This document shows positions 1 to 5,253 of a DNA stretch of 5,253 bases, in pieces; within the stretch, counting starts at the first letter, position 1, and each line of letters opens with the position of its first letter. Both the position numbers and the translations under genes were made by a program. The notes under the pieces are model-generated. The model did not search any database, was not told the DNA's origin, and saw only the letters and a list, made by a program, of their open reading frames with translations. Where the stretch lies: NCBI GenBank assembly GCA_945787265.1, contig CALZHS010000157.1, positions 1-5,253 on the forward strand, given 5' to 3'. Source of the DNA: an uncultured Gammaproteobacteria bacterium (GTDB taxonomy: Bacteria > Pseudomonadota > Gammaproteobacteria > GCA-001735895).

Positions 1-330
1 ACGCTGATGCAATATGTTGCCGGATCCCTGGCCACCGCGTTCTTCGCCCTGCTGTTCAGCGAGACCTGGACGATTGACTGGACACCGACTTTCTCGATCG
101 CACTGGTGTGGCAGGTCCTGGGACTGTCAATCGGTGCGGTGATGCTGCTGATGTACATCATCAGGCACGGTGAAGCCGGCAGGTTATCGAGCATGTTTTA
201 CCTGGTGCCACCACTGGTCGTGGTCGAGGCACACTACCTGTTCGGCGAGACCCTGGGACCGGTCTCGATAGCCGGGATGATGGTTTGCATCATGGGTGTT
301 TACATGGTGAGTCGCTCCGCGAAAACGTAA
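1..330 (+). CDS. EamA/DMT-superfamily transporter, C-terminal part (5' end outside window)
   Basis: Inner-membrane protein, probably a drug/metabolite transporter (EamA family) that exports a small metabolite; the substrate cannot be read from the sequence. The frame is open from base 1, so the first in-frame ATG (base 7) is internal and the gene starts upstream. The 109 visible residues hold about four hydrophobic segments: roughly residues 5-19, 31-50, 64-80 and 87-103. The later part has the usual layout of the second EamA repeat: a Ser-rich turn, a helix with a double proline (LVPP), a short loop with GE (FGETLGP), then a Gly-rich last helix (AGMMVCIMGVYMVSRS) and a short basic tail. Family assignment rests on this pattern and is fairly secure; function is not. 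The stop is TAA at 328-330, and the next gene starts 49 bases on in the same direction. Confidence 0.8.
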   Translation, partial: TLMQYVAGSLATAFFALLFSETWTIDWTPTFSIALVWQVLGLSIGAVMLLMYIIRHGEAGRLSSMFYLVPPLVVVEAHYLFGETLGPVSIAGMMVCIMGVYMVSRSAKT

Positions 331-343
331 ATTTTGCGGCGGC

Positions 344-352
344 TGCTATACT
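344..352 (+). promoter_or_regulatory. Possible extended -10 promoter for the DUF4124-glutaredoxin gene
   Basis: TGC followed by TATACT (347-352) forms an extended -10 (TGnTATACT), five of six matches to TATAAT. No good -35 lies at the normal distance, which extended -10 promoters tolerate. Transcription would begin near 359, leaving a leader of about 20 bases before the ATG at 380. It would also exclude the upstream TTG at 356 from the message. Based on motif match only. Confidence 0.4.
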
Positions 353-379
353 CGTTTGCAGACAACAAGCAAACCCGCG

Positions 380-850
380 ATGAAGAAAACTCCCCTGCTA
401 ATTGCCTGCCTGGCACTATCCTTTCTTATGACTATCCCGGCAGTTTCCGGTGAGCTTTTCAAATGGGTCGATGACCAGGGCCAGGTCCACTACGGTGACA
501 GCCCGCCCGAGAATGCCAGGCTGAAAAGAATAACCGGTAAAGTCAGTAGCTACACATCGGTTAGCGTCGAGGACTTCGCATACGATCCCGGCAACATCAC
601 CAAACGAAAACGCTCGAAGGGAGTCGTCATGTATTCGACGAGCTGGTGTGGCTACTGCAAGAAGGCGGCACTTCACTTCACCAAAAACAACATACCGTTC
701 ACCGAGCACGATATCGAAAAATCAGAGCAGGCGGCAAAAGAATACAAGCAATTAAACGGTCGCGGGGTACCGATTATCCTGATCGGGGACCAGCGCATGA
801 ATGGTTTTAACGCGACCGCTTTCGATCGAATTTACTACGCTAAATCCTGA
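380..850 (+). CDS. Exported DUF4124-glutaredoxin fusion protein
   Basis: A 156-residue protein probably exported to the periplasm or held at the envelope, with a likely role in thiol/disulfide exchange. Residues 1-24 are a typical signal peptide: MKK, a hydrophobic core, then AVSG just before Glu25. Residues 25-42 (ELFKWVDDQGQVHYGDSPP) match the start of DUF4124, the short domain common in gammaproteobacterial secreted proteins. A basic linker (about 74-80) leads to a glutaredoxin/thioredoxin-fold domain at 81-156: a beta strand (VVMYSTSWC), the redox motif C90-G-Y-C93, the cis-proline segment GVP (Pro131), and an NGF turn near 141-143. ATG 380 is preferred over the in-frame TTG at 356 because it puts the positive charges at the signal peptide start and fits the candidate extended -10 promoter. 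No clear Shine-Dalgarno is seen. The reaction (disulfide reduction, deglutathionylation or isomerisation) is not determined. No operon partner is evident; the next gene is 191 bases away. Confidence 0.85.
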   Translation: MKKTPLLIACLALSFLMTIPAVSGELFKWVDDQGQVHYGDSPPENARLKRITGKVSSYTSVSVEDFAYDPGNITKRKRSKGVVMYSTSWCGYCKKAALHFTKNNIPFTEHDIEKSEQAAKEYKQLNGRGVPIILIGDQRMNGFNATAFDRIYYAKS

Positions 851-1041
851 AATACTTTTCAACTGACTGGGTGCGCTCCGCAGGAACACATCTTTAAATC
901 GTAATCGTGCTGTAATCCCTTTAGTATTGCATGCCGCATTCGCAGCGTGACTAACCCCTGCCTATTACAATTGAGATATTCTATTCAGCACTTTACCCAT
1001 TACTTCGGAAGTGAATTCAATCCTTTTTTTTATTACCTGCC
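851..1041. other. Intergenic leader upstream of the P-type ATPase
   Basis: This 191-bp stretch has no ORF or RNA gene that I can recognise. A TACAAT (966-971) could be a -10, but no matching -35 lies 16-18 bases upstream, so I do not call a promoter. An ACTTCGGAAGT inverted repeat (about 1004-1014, only 4 bp of usable stem) is followed nine bases later by a run of eight T (1024-1031). The stem is too weak and too far from the T-run for a standard terminator. The T-run sits just 10 bases before the ATPase ATG. Confidence 0.4.
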
Positions 1042-3702
1042 ATGAGCCTCGTTAAAGCACCCCACAACCAGAGCATTGAAACGATCGCCGCCTCGCTAAA
1101 CGTTACCACGGAACGCGGACTGGAGATCGAAGAGGCAGCCGACAGGATTGAAAAATACGGCCACAATACGATCGAGGGCAGCGCCAAGACATCCTTTCTG
1201 CAAAAGTTTTTCAACCAGTTCCGCGACATCATGATCGTTATTCTGCTGCTGGCCGCGGCACTGGCGGCGGTTATGGGAGAAGCAAGCGATACCATCGTGA
1301 TTCTGATTATCGTAATACTCAACGCGATTATCGGTTCGATACAGGAATTCAAGGCCGAACGGGCCCTGGATGAACTGCGCAAAATGACTTCAGCGAAAAT
1401 CAGCGTGCGTCGCGGTGGCCATTTGCGCCATGTTGATACCGCTGACCTGGTTCCCGGCGATATCGTTTACCTCGAGGCAGGCAATATCGTTCCCGGCGAC
1501 CTGCGCCTTTTCAAAACGGTGGACTTCGAAGTCGACGAGGCCCCGTTAACGGGGGAATCGCTCCCGGTACCCAAGGTGACTGAGACCCTTGATGATGAAG
1601 ATGCCATGCTCGGGGACCGTTACAACATGGTCTACAAGGGTACCAACGTTACCCGGGGTCACGCGATGGGAATAACGGTCGCGACCGGCACGACAACGGA
1701 ACTGGGCCGCATCGCCACCATGTTAAAGGACTCGAAAACCGTGCTGACGCCGCTGCAGGTGAGGCTCGGCCACTTCGGTCGCAGGCTTGCATTAGCGATT
1801 ACGGTTATCGCGGCAGTGGTATTCGTCAGCGGTCTACTGCGTGGCGAAGATTTGATCCTGATGCTATTAACGGCCATCAGCCTCGCAGTTGCTGCAATTC
1901 CAGAGGCGCTGCCTGCGGTGATATCGATATCGCTCGCGATCGGTGCCAAAAAGATGAGCCGGCACAATGCGCTGATGCGTCGCTTATCCGCGGTCGAAAC
2001 GCTGGGCTCGGTTACCTACATCTGCTCCGATAAAACCGGTACCCTGACCCTGAACGAGATGCGCCTTGCCGTCGTGCAGGCCGACAACCGACAGCTCGAA
2101 AGCCTCACTGAAAGCGATAACAGCAATGAGCCCTGGCAGCTACTCGGTCGCGCCATGGCCTTATGTACCAACGTCGCGCGTGACGAAAAACGGCAAATCG
2201 CCGGTGATCCGACCGAGATCGCACTATACCTCGGTGCACTGGAAGCCGACTATGACAAGTTTGAACTGGAACTCAGCTGTCCTCGCCTCGAGGAATTGCC
2301 TTTCAATGCCGATCGACGCATCATGTCGACACTGAACCGCGTCGACGATCATGTCATTGTTTTCAGCAAGGGTGCGCCCGAGAACATAATCCCCCGCTGC
2401 GTAAATCAGTTAACTTCGGAAGGGCTCGCGCAGATCGACAAGGATGATCTGCTGCGTCAGTCCGATGCGCTTGCGCAAAGTGGCTACCGGATGCTGGCAT
2501 TTGCAACCCGAAGTTTTGACCGGCTGCCCGGCGATTTATCGGCAGAAGCAATAGAAGACGAGCTCACCTTACTCGGACTGGTGGGATTGATCGATCCACC
2601 TCGTGACGAGGTCTACCAGTCGATCAAGGACTGCGGCACGGCTGGCATAACACCGGTAATGATCACCGGGGATCACCCGGGAACGGCACTTGCCATTGCT
2701 CGTAAACTGGGAATCAGCTCCGATGATGGCGTGATGACCGGGGAAGAACTGGAACAACTGGAGTACCAGGATTTTCTGCAGCAAGTTCAACGGATTCGTG
2801 TTTACGCCCGGGTTTCACCCGAGCAAAAAATCAAGATTGTGGGCGCGCTGCAGGAATGCGGCGAATATGTCGCCATGACCGGGGACGGCGTCAATGATGC
2901 GCCGGCGTTGAAGCAGGCCAACATCGGTGTCTCGATGGGTCTTAAGGGCACGGATGTCGCCCGGGAGACCAGCGATATGGTGCTAAAGGACGACAATTTC
3001 GCGACCATCGTCAGTGCCGTGCGCGAGGGGCGTCGTATTTTCGACAATATTCGCAAGTTCATCAAATACACGATGACAAGCAATTCGGCCGAGATCCTGG
3101 TTATCTCGATGGCTCCATTCTTCGGTCTGCCGCTGGCACTGCTACCGATCCAAATCCTGTGGATAAACCTGGTGACCGATGGCCTACCCGGACTGGCCCT
3201 GTCAGTTGAGCCACATGAAAAAGGCATCATGCAGCGACCGCCCAGAGGCCCCGACGAAAGCATTTTTGCCAACGGGATGTGGCAGCATATTGTCTGGGTT
3301 GGACTGTTAATCGGCGCTATCTCGCTGGCTGCGCAGGCCTGGGCATATCATGGTGGATCAGAGAACTGGCAAACCATCGTCTTCTGCGTACTGACCTTTT
3401 CACAGCTGCTACATGCCCTGGTTATCCGCTCGGAAAATGAATCGCTGCTGACGATCGGCCTGTTCAGTAACCTGCCGCTGTTGGGCACCGTAATCCTCTC
3501 GGTCGGACTGCAGCTGATGGTAGTTTACATCCCATTTTTAAATACTATTTTCCATACCACGCCACTGACCCTGGCTGAGCTGGTAATCTGCCTGTGCCTT
3601 CCGTTTACCGTATTATTTGCGGTAGAAATAGAGAAATGGCTGGTCAGGCGGGGCTGGATTTATGTTACCAAAGTTAATCGAAACCAGGTTAAAGAAACGT
3701 AA
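1042..3702 (+). CDS. P-type (type II) cation-transporting ATPase, probably Ca2+ efflux pump
   Basis: An 886-residue inner-membrane pump that uses ATP to expel a cation, most likely Ca2+. Length and domain order are complete for the type II (PacL/SERCA-like) family. N-terminal cation-ATPase domain: about 8-55. TM1-2: about 60-101. Actuator domain with TGES: 170-173. TM3-4: about 250-300, with PEALP at 287-291. Phosphorylation motif CSDKTGTLT with acceptor Asp330. Nucleotide domain: FNADRRIMST (421-430) and KGAPE (443-447). Hinge: TGD (542-544) and TGDGVNDAP (613-621). TM5-10: about 678-862. Expected Ca2+ ligands are present: Glu288 in TM4, Asn681 and Glu684 in TM5, Asn709, Thr712 and Asp713 in TM6. 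In TM8, aligned by the shared SENxSL motif, Gln788 takes the place of SERCA Glu908. ATG 1042 is the first start after an in-frame TGA at 1012, and the N-terminal domain begins right after it. It has no Shine-Dalgarno; a T-run precedes it. Na+, K+ or Mn2+ remain possible substrates. Confidence 0.93.
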   Translation: MSLVKAPHNQSIETIAASLNVTTERGLEIEEAADRIEKYGHNTIEGSAKTSFLQKFFNQFRDIMIVILLLAAALAAVMGEASDTIVILIIVILNAIIGSIQEFKAERALDELRKMTSAKISVRRGGHLRHVDTADLVPGDIVYLEAGNIVPGDLRLFKTVDFEVDEAPLTGESLPVPKVTETLDDEDAMLGDRYNMVYKGTNVTRGHAMGITVATGTTTELGRIATMLKDSKTVLTPLQVRLGHFGRRLALAITVIAAVVFVSGLLRGEDLILMLLTAISLAVAAIPEALPAVISISLAIGAKKMSRHNALMRRLSAVETLGSVTYICSDKTGTLTLNEMRLAVVQADNRQLESLTESDNSNEPWQLLGRAMALCTNVARDEKRQIAGDPTEIALYLGALEADYDKFELELSCPRLEELPFNADRRIMSTLNRVDDHVIVFSKGAPENIIPRCVNQLTSEGLAQIDKDDLLRQSDALAQSGYRMLAFATRSFDRLPGDLSAEAIEDELTLLGLVGLIDPPRDEVYQSIKDCGTAGITPVMITGDHPGTALAIARKLGISSDDGVMTGEELEQLEYQDFLQQVQRIRVYARVSPEQKIKIVGALQECGEYVAMTGDGVNDAPALKQANIGVSMGLKGTDVARETSDMVLKDDNFATIVSAVREGRRIFDNIRKFIKYTMTSNSAEILVISMAPFFGLPLALLPIQILWINLVTDGLPGLALSVEPHEKGIMQRPPRGPDESIFANGMWQHIVWVGLLIGAISLAAQAWAYHGGSENWQTIVFCVLTFSQLLHALVIRSENESLLTIGLFSNLPLLGTVILSVGLQLMVVYIPFLNTIFHTTPLTLAELVICLCLPFTVLFAVEIEKWLVRRGWIYVTKVNRNQVKET

Positions 3703-3743
3703 CCAGGCTGCAGCACTGTTAACAGATGGTTGGGGAATATAAA

Positions 3744-3767
3744 ATGCTTCGAGTAATGTCTTATTGA
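3744..3767 (+). other. Seven-codon reading frame with good ribosome site, overlapping the next ORF
   Basis: GGGGA (3732-3736) lies seven bases before ATG 3744, the best ribosome-binding context between the ATPase and the small downstream ORF. That ATG opens only seven codons (MLRVMSY) before TGA at 3765-3767. The TGA overlaps the TTG start (3764) of the following ORF in a TTGA arrangement typical of translational coupling. It is either a short leader peptide or the true first codons of the downstream gene, cut off by a one-base frameshift. Confidence 0.35.
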
Positions 3768-3952
3768 TCAGAGGCACTACCAAGATTTACAGATTGCTGG
3801 ATAACGTCGCTTTCCTGGCTGCTGGTTACTGCATCGGCAGGGAAGTCGGGCGCCTTTCCAGTACGGAAGATGAATCCGATCAGCGGCAGGCGGCAGGTTT
3901 ACCCGAAAGCGATACGCAAGCGACCTCGTTGGACGAGGATGCCGCCTCCTGA
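3764..3952 (+). CDS. Small hypothetical protein, possibly membrane-associated
   Basis: I do not recognise this 62-residue protein. Residues about 10-30 (LLDNVAFLAAGYCIGREVGR) are moderately hydrophobic with spaced glycines, compatible with a short membrane or membrane-surface helix. The tail from about 33 is polar and acidic (Glu, Asp, Gln, Ser), probably disordered. The only start in this frame is TTG 3764, after an in-frame TAA at 3740-3742. It has no good ribosome site of its own, whereas ATG 3744 in another frame does. Translation could be coupled through the TTGA overlap, or the gene could be frameshifted near 3756-3764. If the frames are joined, the product would begin MLRVMS followed by LLIRGTTKIYRLL, a more natural basic-hydrophobic N-terminus. 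It lies 61 bases after the ATPase and may share its transcript. It converges on the histone-like gene with 37 bases between. Confidence 0.45.
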   Translation: MIRGTTKIYRLLDNVAFLAAGYCIGREVGRLSSTEDESDQRQAAGLPESDTQATSLDEDAAS

Positions 3953-3989
3953 GTCGATGCTATACGTAGCGAACCAGTGTTGACTCTGC

Positions 3990-4622
3990 TTACTTCTCCT
4001 TTGCCGCGGCCTTACGGGCAGGTTTTTTGGCGGTGGATTTTTTCTTTGCCGGCGCTTTTTTCTTTGCTTCTGTCTTTTTCGGGCTGACTTTTTTCTTCAC
4101 CGCGGTCTTCTTCCTGGCTGCCGGTTTCTTTTTCATCGGAGTTTTCTTCTTTACCACTGCTTTCTTTTTCACTGCGGCTTTCTTCTTCACTGCCGCCTTC
4201 TTTTTAGCCGACGGGCTAGCGGGCTGAATTTTCCTGGCCGCAGCTTCACGCAACTGGTTAAACCTTTGATTAATTCCCTCCTTTATTTCCTCAGCGGCCT
4301 CCTCGACCTCATCGACAAGTTTTCGAAAGGTCTCGGCCAAATGTTTTTCAGCGATCGACTCTTTTACCGATTCACTCGCATCAGACGCGCTTTCGGCGAG
4401 GGAAGAGGCCACCGCAGTCGTTGCCTTGGCCGCTGAACGGCTCGCGGTTTTTGCGCGCTTGGATACCGTTTCAAATCCATCCTGCAAATCGCGCAACACG
4501 ACGTCCTTGACCTTGTCGATGTCTTCCGTAATCGACGAAGCAGTCGAAATCACGGTCTTCCTGATTTTTTTCAAACCAGCAGATTTCTTAATGGACCTGG
4601 TACTCTTTTTTTTACTGACCAT
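3990..4622 (-). CDS. Histone H1-like, Lys/Ala-rich repeat protein (AlgP/PhaF-like tail)
   Basis: A 210-residue protein probably binding DNA non-specifically through its tail, as in bacterial H1-like proteins. Three parts are visible. Residues 1-25 are basic (MVSKKKSTRSIKKSAGLKKI). Residues about 30-130 form a long Ala/Ser/Glu-rich, likely helical region with acidic stretches (for example VDEVEEAAEEIKEGI) that could be amphipathic or coiled-coil. Residues about 140-205 are a near six-residue repeat of type KKKAAV/KKKTPM/KKKVSP, ending KPARKAAAKEK. The tail resembles AlgP, BpH1 and the C-terminal part of the phasin PhaF. The middle does not show a clear phasin signature to me, so PHA-granule binding is only an alternative. 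The start is well supported: GAGGG on the minus strand (4631-4635) lies eight bases before ATG at 4620-4622, and a TTGACA promoter lies further upstream. It converges with the small ORF; no strong terminator is seen between them. Confidence 0.8.
   Translation of the reverse strand: MVSKKKSTRSIKKSAGLKKIRKTVISTASSITEDIDKVKDVVLRDLQDGFETVSKRAKTASRSAAKATTAVASSLAESASDASESVKESIAEKHLAETFRKLVDEVEEAAEEIKEGINQRFNQLREAAARKIQPASPSAKKKAAVKKKAAVKKKAVVKKKTPMKKKPAARKKTAVKKKVSPKKTEAKKKAPAKKKSTAKKPARKAAAKEK
4008..4205 (-). repeat. In-gene hexapeptide-coding repeat of the histone-like tail
   Basis: On the plus strand this stretch is a run of TTCTTC/TTTTTC blocks about 18 bases apart, coding on the minus strand for KKKxxx units such as KKKAAV. 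The units are degenerate in both DNA and protein (AAV, AVV, TPM, PAAR, VSP, TEA, APA, STA). Such repeats change copy number by slippage, so length may vary between strains. The open plus-strand frame here (poly-Phe/Ala) is a by-product of this composition. Confidence 0.75.
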
Positions 4623-4660
4623 AGTTATGACCCTCAGGACTGGGGATTTAGGATGACTGG

Positions 4661-4689
4661 AAAATATGGTGCATCCGATTCAATGTCAA
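4661..4689 (-). promoter_or_regulatory. Sigma70-type promoter for the histone-like gene
   Basis: Read on the minus strand, a perfect -35 TTGACA (4684-4689) is followed after exactly 17 bases by TATTTT (4661-4666), four of six matches to TATAAT. Transcription would start near 4654, about 32 bases before the ATG, with the GAGGG ribosome site in between. The order and spacing make a real promoter likely. Confidence 0.65.
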
Positions 4690-4808
4690 CAGGCATCAAT
4701 TGAAATAAATAAACTTGTCGATAATTTAACTGACATAAAGCTCAACCCAGTTCAGGCAACCTGACCTTGTGAGTACCGACAAATACTGGCAACCAGGATT
4801 AAATGAGA

Positions 4809-4844
4809 TTGAGACGTAACGCTAATTCTCCTAGAATGACCGGG
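4809..4844 (+). promoter_or_regulatory. Sigma70 promoter of the tRNA-Pro gene
   Basis: TTGAGA (4809-4814), a 17-base spacer, then TAGAAT (4832-4837): five of six matches in each box with optimal spacing. The bases just after the -10 (GACCGGGC) are GC-rich, as in the discriminators of stringently controlled stable-RNA promoters; that control is inferred. The expected start near 4844 leaves about 10 bases of 5' leader before the mature tRNA. Confidence 0.8.
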
Positions 4845-4853
4845 CTTAGATGT

Positions 4854-4991
<138 letters not shown>

Positions 4992-5109
4992 GTGGGACGA
5001 TGGAACCGTACCAGTCGAGACTGCAAGATGGATAATAACAAAATCTGTCATACATCGGCTCGACTCGATGCGTCGGACCGGCGGTATCCAGAAATCAACG
5101 GCAATCAGG
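4992..5109. other. Non-coding spacer between tRNA terminator and palindromic element
   Basis: I see no gene. There is a small inverted repeat CATCG/CGATG (5053-5057 and 5066-5070). The stretch GTATCCAG (5084-5091) has its TCCAG mirrored by CTGGA at 5110-5114. That suggests the palindromic repeat element really begins about here, around an 18-base interior. The rest is featureless to me. Confidence 0.4.
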
Positions 5110-5140
5110 CTGGACCCCGCGGTCGAGCCGCGGGGTGACA
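5110..5140. repeat. REP-like palindromic element
   Basis: A 9-bp perfect stem, ACCCCGCGG (5114-5122) and CCGCGGGGT (5128-5136), encloses loop TCGAG. It is flanked by CTGG on the left and GACA on the right. This layout, CTGGA-CCCCGCGG-loop-CCGCGGGG-TGACA, is the form of dispersed intergenic palindromes common in proteobacterial genomes. Family identity is from general knowledge; only one intact copy is visible here. Confidence 0.7.
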
Positions 5141-5253
5141 GTTTATAGGCCGCGGGGTGACAGTTTATAGGCCGCGGGGTGACAGTTTATAATCCGCGGG
5201 GTGACAGTTTATAATCCGCGGGGTGACAGTTTATAATCCGCGGGGTGACAGTT
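5128..5253. repeat. 22-bp direct tandem repeat, at least 5.7 copies, runs off the window
   Basis: Full units start at 5128, 5150, 5172, 5194 and 5216, and a sixth starting at 5238 is cut by the window end after 16 bases. Each unit is CCGCGGGGTGACAGTTTATA plus two bases: GG in units 1-2, AT in units 3-5. No other difference is seen. The first unit is also the right arm of the palindrome at 5114-5136, so the array appears to have expanded from that arm. Each unit carries the self-complementary CCGCGG. No ORF of note depends on it. Confidence 0.95.

Noticed and set aside
2802..3272. 156-codon minus-strand ORF inside the ATPase gene
   Set aside because: It lies opposite highly conserved ATPase motifs (TGDGVNDAP and TM5-6) and has no recognisable domain; it is a shadow frame.
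3716..3725. CTGTTAACAG palindrome after the ATPase stop
   Set aside because: It is a 10-bp palindrome with no loop and no T-run; not a terminator, and no operator family is recognised.
3951..3986. GAGTC...GACTC and GCTATACGTAGC inverted repeats between the convergent genes, as a terminator
   Set aside because: Stems are only 4-5 bp and no T-run follows on either strand; probably chance.
4027..4227. 66-codon plus-strand Phe/Ala-rich ORF opposite the histone-like gene
   Set aside because: It is the complement of the AAG/AAA-rich lysine repeats; composition alone keeps it open.
4700..4727. Plus-strand TTGAAA/TAATTT as a promoter
   Set aside because: The -10 is weak with 16-base spacing, and a much better promoter (4809-4837) sits directly before the tRNA.
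5172..5253. TATAAT in repeat units 3-5, with GTGACA, as a possible promoter array
   Set aside because: The distance from GTGACA to TATAAT is 3 or 25 bases, never near 17, so the boxes cannot work together.
5128..5253. CRISPR array
   Set aside because: Units abut directly with no unique spacers, and no cas gene is present.

Overview
The window looks like a piece of a gammaproteobacterial chromosome. This is an inference: the evidence is a DUF4124-type secreted protein, a tRNA-Pro very similar to the enterobacterial CGG isoacceptor, moderate GC and sigma70-like promoters. I cannot place it to genus, and no phage, plasmid or transposase gene is present.

Layout. Positions 1-330 are the 3' end of an EamA/DMT-type membrane transporter whose start lies outside the window. 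Positions 380-850 (+) encode a small exported protein that joins a DUF4124 segment to a glutaredoxin domain with a CGYC active site. A 191-bp leader follows, then a large intact P-type Ca2+-ATPase-like cation pump (1042-3702, +). Next is a small hypothetical reading frame (3764-3952, +) with an ambiguous start, convergent with a histone H1-like Lys/Ala-rich gene (3990-4622, -). That gene has its own recognisable promoter (4661-4689, -). A tRNA-Pro(CGG) gene (4854-4930, +) follows, with a near-consensus promoter in front and an exceptionally long, partly perfect hairpin terminator behind. The last ~165 bases hold a REP-like palindromic element whose right arm runs straight into a 22-bp tandem repeat that continues past the window edge.

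How the genes relate. The genes look like ordinary, mostly singly transcribed housekeeping or accessory functions: envelope transport, periplasmic or envelope thiol chemistry, cation efflux, nucleoid or DNA binding, and translation. Nothing ties them into one pathway. I found no convincing new multi-gene system. The items most worth a second look are the terminal 22-bp array grown from a palindrome arm, the long hairpin that includes the tRNA CCA end, the DUF4124-glutaredoxin fusion, the Ca2+-site residues of the pump, and the start structure of the small frame at 3744-3952.
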